From Flammeovirgaceae bacterium UBA2786 (GTDB lineage Bacteria > Bacteroidota > Bacteroidia > Cytophagales > Cyclobacteriaceae), in NCBI GenBank assembly GCA_002352225.1, contig DEIA01000086.1, forward strand, positions 1-9,681: a DNA stretch of 9,681 bases, read 5' to 3'. The notes beneath the pieces were generated by a model. That model did not search any database and was not told where the DNA came from. It worked only from the letters and a program-made list of their open reading frames with translations. This document shows, in pieces, positions 5,525 to 9,681 of the stretch (positions are counted from its first letter, which is position 1; every line of letters starts with the position of its first letter). The translations under genes and the position numbers were made by a program.

Positions 5525-7817
5525 CCTGCTCCAATTTGAAAAACCGTGGATAGGCAAAACCATTAAATATATTTGGATTGCTTTCCTGTGTTTTATTATC
5601 GGGTTTCCACTCTATATCTATACTGTTAAAATAGATTTGTTCGGATTGTATGGGGCCATGCCCAGTACACTCGAAGTCGAAAATCCGGAAAACGATCTTT
5701 CTTCAGAAGTAATTTCCGCTGATGGTGTTTCGCTTGGCCGGTATTACAGAGGCGCCAACCGGAGTCAGGTTCATTTTGAAGATTTATCAGAAGATCTGGT
5801 TAACACATTGGTTTACTCTGAAGATCATCGGTTTTACAATCACTCCGGCCTCGATTTTCCTGCCTACTTACGTGTATTGTATGGAATTATAACCCTTAAC
5901 CCACAAGGCGGAGGCAGTACCATTACGCAACAACTTGCCAAAAACCTTTACACCATGAATCCCGACAAAAGTCTGGATGGGCATTTTGCAAAACTGGGTA
6001 AATACCCCAGGCGTATTATTCAGAAAACGAAAGAGTGGATTATCTCCATTCAATTGGAAGAGAATTTTACGAAAGAAGAAATTATTGCCATGTACCTGAA
6101 CACGGCTACTTTCAGCAGCAACACCTTTGGTATTAAAGTGGCAGCCGAAACGTATTTCGATAAAGGGCCCGACAGTCTGAATATTCAGGAGGCGGCCGTA
6201 CTGGTGGGTATGCTGCAAGCGGTTACTTTGTTTGATCCCAACCGCAACCCCGAGTCTTCTTTAAAGAAACGAAACGAGATTTTGTATAAACTTTACAATC
6301 ATGGTTACAAAATCAAAACGCAGGCGCAATATGATTCCGTTAAGGCAATGCCTATCGAGTTAAATTATAGTTTTCAAAATCAAAACGAAGGGCTTGCTAC
6401 TTACTTCCGTACGGTGTTAGGTAATTACATGCTTTCCTATTGCCGAAACCGCGGTATTGACTTGTACAACTCGGGTTTAAAAATTTATACTACCATAGAT
6501 ACGCGCATGCAAAAATATGCTGAAGAGGCTGTAGCCGAACATATGAAGCCTTTGCAAAAGCAGTTCTATGAAGAATGGAAAAAACGAGGCCGTAATCCGT
6601 GGGTGGACGATGAAGGGAAAGAGATAAAAGATTTTTTACAAAGACGTATTCGCCAAACCGATGCCTACAAAATTTATGCAGAGAAGTATGGCGAAAAATC
6701 TGATTCGCTAAAAATCATGCTTAACCTGAAAAAACCCATGACCATTTTTACCTGGGATGGTGAGCGTGATACCTTGTTTAGCAGTTTTGATTCACTTCAT
6801 TACTATAAGCAGTTTATTCAAATGGGGCTTATGGCAGTAGATCCTTATACAGGTCATATCAAAGCATGGGTAGGGGGCATCAATCATAAGTATTTTAAAT
6901 TCGATCATGTTAAGCAAGGCACCCGCCAACCCGGCTCAACTTTTAAAGCATTTGTATATGGTCTGGCTATGGAAACGGGATGGTCGCCCTGTGTAATTAA
7001 AAAAGATATCGCTCCTCAATTTAATCTGCCCAACCAGCCACCGTGGTATCCGCTTAATGCGGATGGTACACGCGGGCATGGAGAAACTATGACTATACGC
7101 AAAGCCATGGCACAATCGGTTAATTCTATAACCGCGCAGGTAATGCAAGAATTAAAAGCTGAGAATGTAGTGGAGTTTGCACACCGGGTGGGCATTCAAA
7201 GTAAACTCGATCCTGTTCCCTCACTATGCCTGGGTACCAGCGATGTTTCTCTTTATGAAATGGTGGGCGCGTATGCCACGTTCATCAATAGCGGAATTTA
7301 TACCGAACCCATATACATAACACGCATTGAAGACAAGAATGGAAATGTAATTGAAATCTTTAATCCAAAAACACGCGAAGCTATTAGCGAACAAACTGCC
7401 TATAAGATGGTATACATGCTGCGTGGTGGTGCCGAAGAAGAAGGCGGATCTTCTCTGGGATTGAGCCGTGAGTTACGGATTGACAATGAAATAGGTGGCA
7501 AAACGGGAACTACCAACGATGCCTCTGATGGTTGGTATATGGGTGCTACACACGATCTTGTTACCGGCATCTGGACCGGTGGCGATGAGCGCGCAGTTCA
7601 TTTCCCTTCGTGGGTATTTGGACAAGGTGGCAGAACCGCACGCCCTATCTGGGATATCTTTATGCGAAAACTTTATGCCGACCCGCAATCGGGAATTGTA
7701 AAAGGACAATTCAAAAGGCCATCGTCCGGTTTGGATATGACACTGGATTGCAGCCGCCACACCGTGAATGATTCCACTAATATAGATGTGGAAGAACCCT
7801 GGGATATTAAACACTAA
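5475..7817 (+). CDS. Class A penicillin-binding protein 1A (glycosyltransferase/transpeptidase)
   Basis: The 780-residue protein has a cytoplasmic N-terminus, one membrane helix at about 31-50, a GT51 glycosyltransferase domain at about 80-250, a linker and insert, and a transpeptidase domain at about 450-720. The GT51 motifs are SEDHRFYNHSG (catalytic E116), GGSTITQQLAKN (146-157), KTKEWIISIQLE and EEIIAMYLN. The transpeptidase motifs are intact: S488-T-F-K491 (active serine), S548-V-N550 and K676-T-G-T. It polymerises lipid II and cross-links peptidoglycan in the periplasm. ATG 5475 lies inside the 3' end of porW in another frame. The only later start before the membrane helix is a TTG (5493), still inside porW, and the next Met would delete the helix, so the overlap is real and suggests translational coupling. 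uvrC follows after 29 bases. Confidence 0.95.
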   Translation: MSTSPSLIATIKSKISSLLQFEKPWIGKTIKYIWIAFLCFIIGFPLYIYTVKIDLFGLYGAMPSTLEVENPENDLSSEVISADGVSLGRYYRGANRSQVHFEDLSEDLVNTLVYSEDHRFYNHSGLDFPAYLRVLYGIITLNPQGGGSTITQQLAKNLYTMNPDKSLDGHFAKLGKYPRRIIQKTKEWIISIQLEENFTKEEIIAMYLNTATFSSNTFGIKVAAETYFDKGPDSLNIQEAAVLVGMLQAVTLFDPNRNPESSLKKRNEILYKLYNHGYKIKTQAQYDSVKAMPIELNYSFQNQNEGLATYFRTVLGNYMLSYCRNRGIDLYNSGLKIYTTIDTRMQKYAEEAVAEHMKPLQKQFYEEWKKRGRNPWVDDEGKEIKDFLQRRIRQTDAYKIYAEKYGEKSDSLKIMLNLKKPMTIFTWDGERDTLFSSFDSLHYYKQFIQMGLMAVDPYTGHIKAWVGGINHKYFKFDHVKQGTRQPGSTFKAFVYGLAMETGWSPCVIKKDIAPQFNLPNQPPWYPLNADGTRGHGETMTIRKAMAQSVNSITAQVMQELKAENVVEFAHRVGIQSKLDPVPSLCLGTSDVSLYEMVGAYATFINSGIYTEPIYITRIEDKNGNVIEIFNPKTREAISEQTAYKMVYMLRGGAEEEGGSSLGLSRELRIDNEIGGKTGTTNDASDGWYMGATHDLVTGIWTGGDERAVHFPSWVFGQGGRTARPIWDIFMRKLYADPQSGIVKGQFKRPSSGLDMTLDCSRHTVNDSTNIDVEEPWDIKH

Positions 7818-7846
7818 CTGCCGAAAGAAAGGATTACCTTCGTAGT

Positions 7847-9643
7847 GTGCATGCCGATGTAAAAGAAACTGTTTCCTCGCTGCCTGATGCCCCGGGCATT
7901 TATCGCTACTACAATAAAGAGAGCGAACTGATTTACGTAGGCAAAGCCAAAAGCCTGAAGAAACGTGTATCCAGTTACTTCAACAAACAATCGCAATACA
8001 ATCGTAAAACCGAAAAACTGGTAAGCGAAATCCGTAAGATTGAATTTACACTGGCTAACACAGAGTTTGATGCACTCCTGCTGGAAAATAACTTCATTAA
8101 ACAATACCAGCCTAAGTATAACATCTTGCTAAAAGATGATAAGACCTTTCCCTATCTCTGTATATTAAAAGAACGCTTTCCGCGAATCATTTACACCCGC
8201 AAGTACACTCCCAAACAAGGCGAATACTTTGGACCGTATTCCAGTGTAGTGTCTATGAAAAGTGTGTTGGAGTTAGTGCGCCAGATTTATTCCATTCGTA
8301 CGTGCAATCTTCTTCTTTCGCAGGAAAACATTGAACAGAAAAAATTTAAAGTATGCCTGGAGTTTCACATTGGCAACTGTAAAGGACCGTGCGAGGGATT
8401 GCAAAACGAAGCTGACTACCTGCAGGATATTGCCCAGGCTCGCAACATTCTGAAAGGCGATTTAAGTGCAGTAGAAGATGAGCTCATAAGCAGAATGAAT
8501 AAAGCTTCTGAAGCCCTGGAATTTGAAAAAGCAGCCTCGTTTAAACATAAACTCGACCTGCTCGAAAAATTCCAGACCAAATCGTTGGTGGTAAACCGCA
8601 AGCTCACCAACATTGACGTGATTACCCTAACCAGCACCGAAACGGATGCGTACATCAACTACCTGCAGATTAAAGAAGGGTCAATCATTTTTTCAAAAAA
8701 CCTGGAAGCAAAAAAGAAACTGGAAGAAAGCGATGAAGATATTTTAAGCATCGTGGTGCAGGAACTTCGCTCTACCTATCGCAGTACTAACCCCGAGGTT
8801 TATACTAACATTGCCCTTACCGTTAAATCCGAAGAATTTGAAAACGTAGTGCCTCAGATTGGCGATAAGAAAAAGTTGGTTGATCTCTCTTTGAAAAACG
8901 CCTTGTATCAGAAGCGCGAAAAAGAAATCAGCAAAGAAGAACAGAAAGACAAAAAGAATAAGGTGCTGCACATTATGCAGGAGAACCTGCGCCTGTTGCA
9001 ATACCCTAAGATTATTGAGTGTTTCGATAACTCCAATTTTCAGGGCACATCGCCCGTGGCATCTATGGTACGCTTTGTAGATGGCAAGCCCGATAAAAAA
9101 GGGTATCGGCATTTTAACATTAAAACAGTTGTTGGGCCTAACGATTTTGCTTCCATGAAAGAAATTGTAACCAGGCGTTACAAACGCATTATGGAAGAAC
9201 AAGGCGAGTACCCGCAGTTAATAATTGTGGATGGTGGCAAAGGCCAGCTAAGCAGCGCCTGCGAAGCATTACAGGAATTAGGGCTGTACGGAAAGATTCC
9301 GATTATCGGTATCGCCAAAAGATTAGAAGAGATTTATTACCCGGAAGACAATCTGCCTTTACTGATCAGCAAAAAATCGCCAGCGCTATTGCTCATTCAA
9401 CGTATACGCGATGAAGCCCACCGGTTTGCCATAACCTTTCATCGCCAGAAAAGAAGTCAGAATACTTTTGTTACCGAAATTGAACAAATACCGGGCATCG
9501 GCAAAAAAACAGCCGATAAATTACTGGCTCACTTCAAATCGGTGAAGAAAATTAAAGAAGCGAGTATAGAAGAACTTACGGAGTTAGTTGGGAAAAAAAT
9601 CGCTGTAAAGCTAAAGGCGGAAAGCGGGAAAGCAGAGAGCTAA
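7847..9643 (+). CDS. uvrC: Excinuclease ABC subunit C (UvrC)
   Basis: The 598-residue protein is of normal length for UvrC, the dual-incision nuclease of nucleotide excision repair. Order: GIY-YIG domain (G17-I-Y, Y30-V-G, R40, E80); Cys cluster C153, C170, C178, C182, matching the iron-sulfur ligands of the family; UVR motif at about 205-243 for UvrB contact; RNase H-like nuclease with D394 (in FDNSNFQG), D433, D462 (in VDGGKGQL) and H525; and C-terminal helix-hairpin-helix at about 541-590 (IEQIPGIGKKTADKLLAHF). All key residues are present. The start is GTG; no ATG lies in frame near it. A TACCTTCG just before it (7835-7842) differs from TAnnTTTG by one base and could be an internal promoter, but there is no -33 box. 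The last residues, AESGKAES, are encoded by the start of a tandem repeat that continues past the stop. Confidence 0.97.
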   Translation: MHADVKETVSSLPDAPGIYRYYNKESELIYVGKAKSLKKRVSSYFNKQSQYNRKTEKLVSEIRKIEFTLANTEFDALLLENNFIKQYQPKYNILLKDDKTFPYLCILKERFPRIIYTRKYTPKQGEYFGPYSSVVSMKSVLELVRQIYSIRTCNLLLSQENIEQKKFKVCLEFHIGNCKGPCEGLQNEADYLQDIAQARNILKGDLSAVEDELISRMNKASEALEFEKAASFKHKLDLLEKFQTKSLVVNRKLTNIDVITLTSTETDAYINYLQIKEGSIIFSKNLEAKKKLEESDEDILSIVVQELRSTYRSTNPEVYTNIALTVKSEEFENVVPQIGDKKKLVDLSLKNALYQKREKEISKEEQKDKKNKVLHIMQENLRLLQYPKIIECFDNSNFQGTSPVASMVRFVDGKPDKKGYRHFNIKTVVGPNDFASMKEIVTRRYKRIMEEQGEYPQLIIVDGGKGQLSSACEALQELGLYGKIPIIGIAKRLEEIYYPEDNLPLLISKKSPALLLIQRIRDEAHRFAITFHRQKRSQNTFVTEIEQIPGIGKKTADKLLAHFKSVKKIKEASIEELTELVGKKIAVKLKAESGKAES

Positions 9644-9681
9644 AAAGCTGAAAGCAGTAAAGCAGAGAGCTGAAAAGCTGA
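9629..9681 (+). repeat. 30-bp tandem repeat crossing the uvrC stop codon
   Basis: The unit aaagcagagagctaaaaagc plus tgaaagcagt (9629-9658) is repeated from 9659 to the window edge with one substitution (taaaaag to tgaaaag). It is built from short AAAGC/AGCTGAAA submotifs, which extend loosely back to about 9614. The first unit includes the uvrC stop (9641-9643). Total copy number cannot be seen because the array runs off the window. Confidence 0.8.

Noticed and set aside
5868..6218. Minus-strand open frame within the PBP gene
   Set aside because: It is antisense to the conserved GT51 domain and has no recognisable features.
8744..9202. Minus-strand open frame within uvrC
   Set aside because: Its phenylalanine-rich translation mirrors lysine- and glutamate-rich UvrC codons on the other strand; it is a shadow.

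Overview
The window looks like chromosomal DNA from a Bacteroidota bacterium, most likely of the Cytophagales type; the finer placement is only an inference. Several things point this way. There is a PorW/SprE-type lipoprotein, which belongs to the type IX secretion system found in this phylum. Promoter boxes match the Bacteroidota -7 motif TAnnTTTG, clear Shine-Dalgarno sites are lacking, and several starts appear to be TTG or GTG. A C39-type exporter begins with a sequence typical of the phylum, and a small AtpZ/AtpI pair lies beside a bactofilin gene.

Layout, left to right. Bases 1-167 (minus) are the 5' end of a peptidase-C39 ABC exporter that runs off the left edge. Bases 168-922 hold no convincing gene. 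They contain an 11-base C tract, a possible exporter promoter, two near-identical copies of a structured direct repeat (398-587 and 634-821) and a decayed third fragment (857-890). Bases 923-1497 (minus) hold two small membrane-protein genes of the AtpI-like/AtpZ kind, overlapping by one base. A Rho-independent terminator (1506-1544, minus) separates them from a bactofilin gene (1565-1990, minus) and an M23/LytM metallopeptidase gene (2005-2871, minus). A short divergent promoter region (2872-2962) with two -7 boxes around a dyad follows. Rightward from it run porW/sprE (2963-5524), a class A penicillin-binding protein overlapping it by 50 bases (5475-7817), and uvrC (7847-9643). The last ~50 bases are a tandem repeat that starts inside the 3' end of uvrC and continues beyond the window.

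How the genes fit together. The central block is an envelope cluster. The M23 endopeptidase and bactofilin form a pair often seen together in peptidoglycan remodelling and shape control. Across the divergent promoter, a T9SS lipoprotein is overlapped by a peptidoglycan synthase. One regulator binding the dyad could control both sides, but this is inference. The left part looks rearranged: the AtpZ/AtpI-like pair normally precedes atpB in this phylum, but here it is followed by repeats and a peptide exporter. The most unusual signals are the structured repeat pair, the homopolymer tract before the exporter, the dyad between the divergent promoters, and the repeat that forms the UvrC tail.
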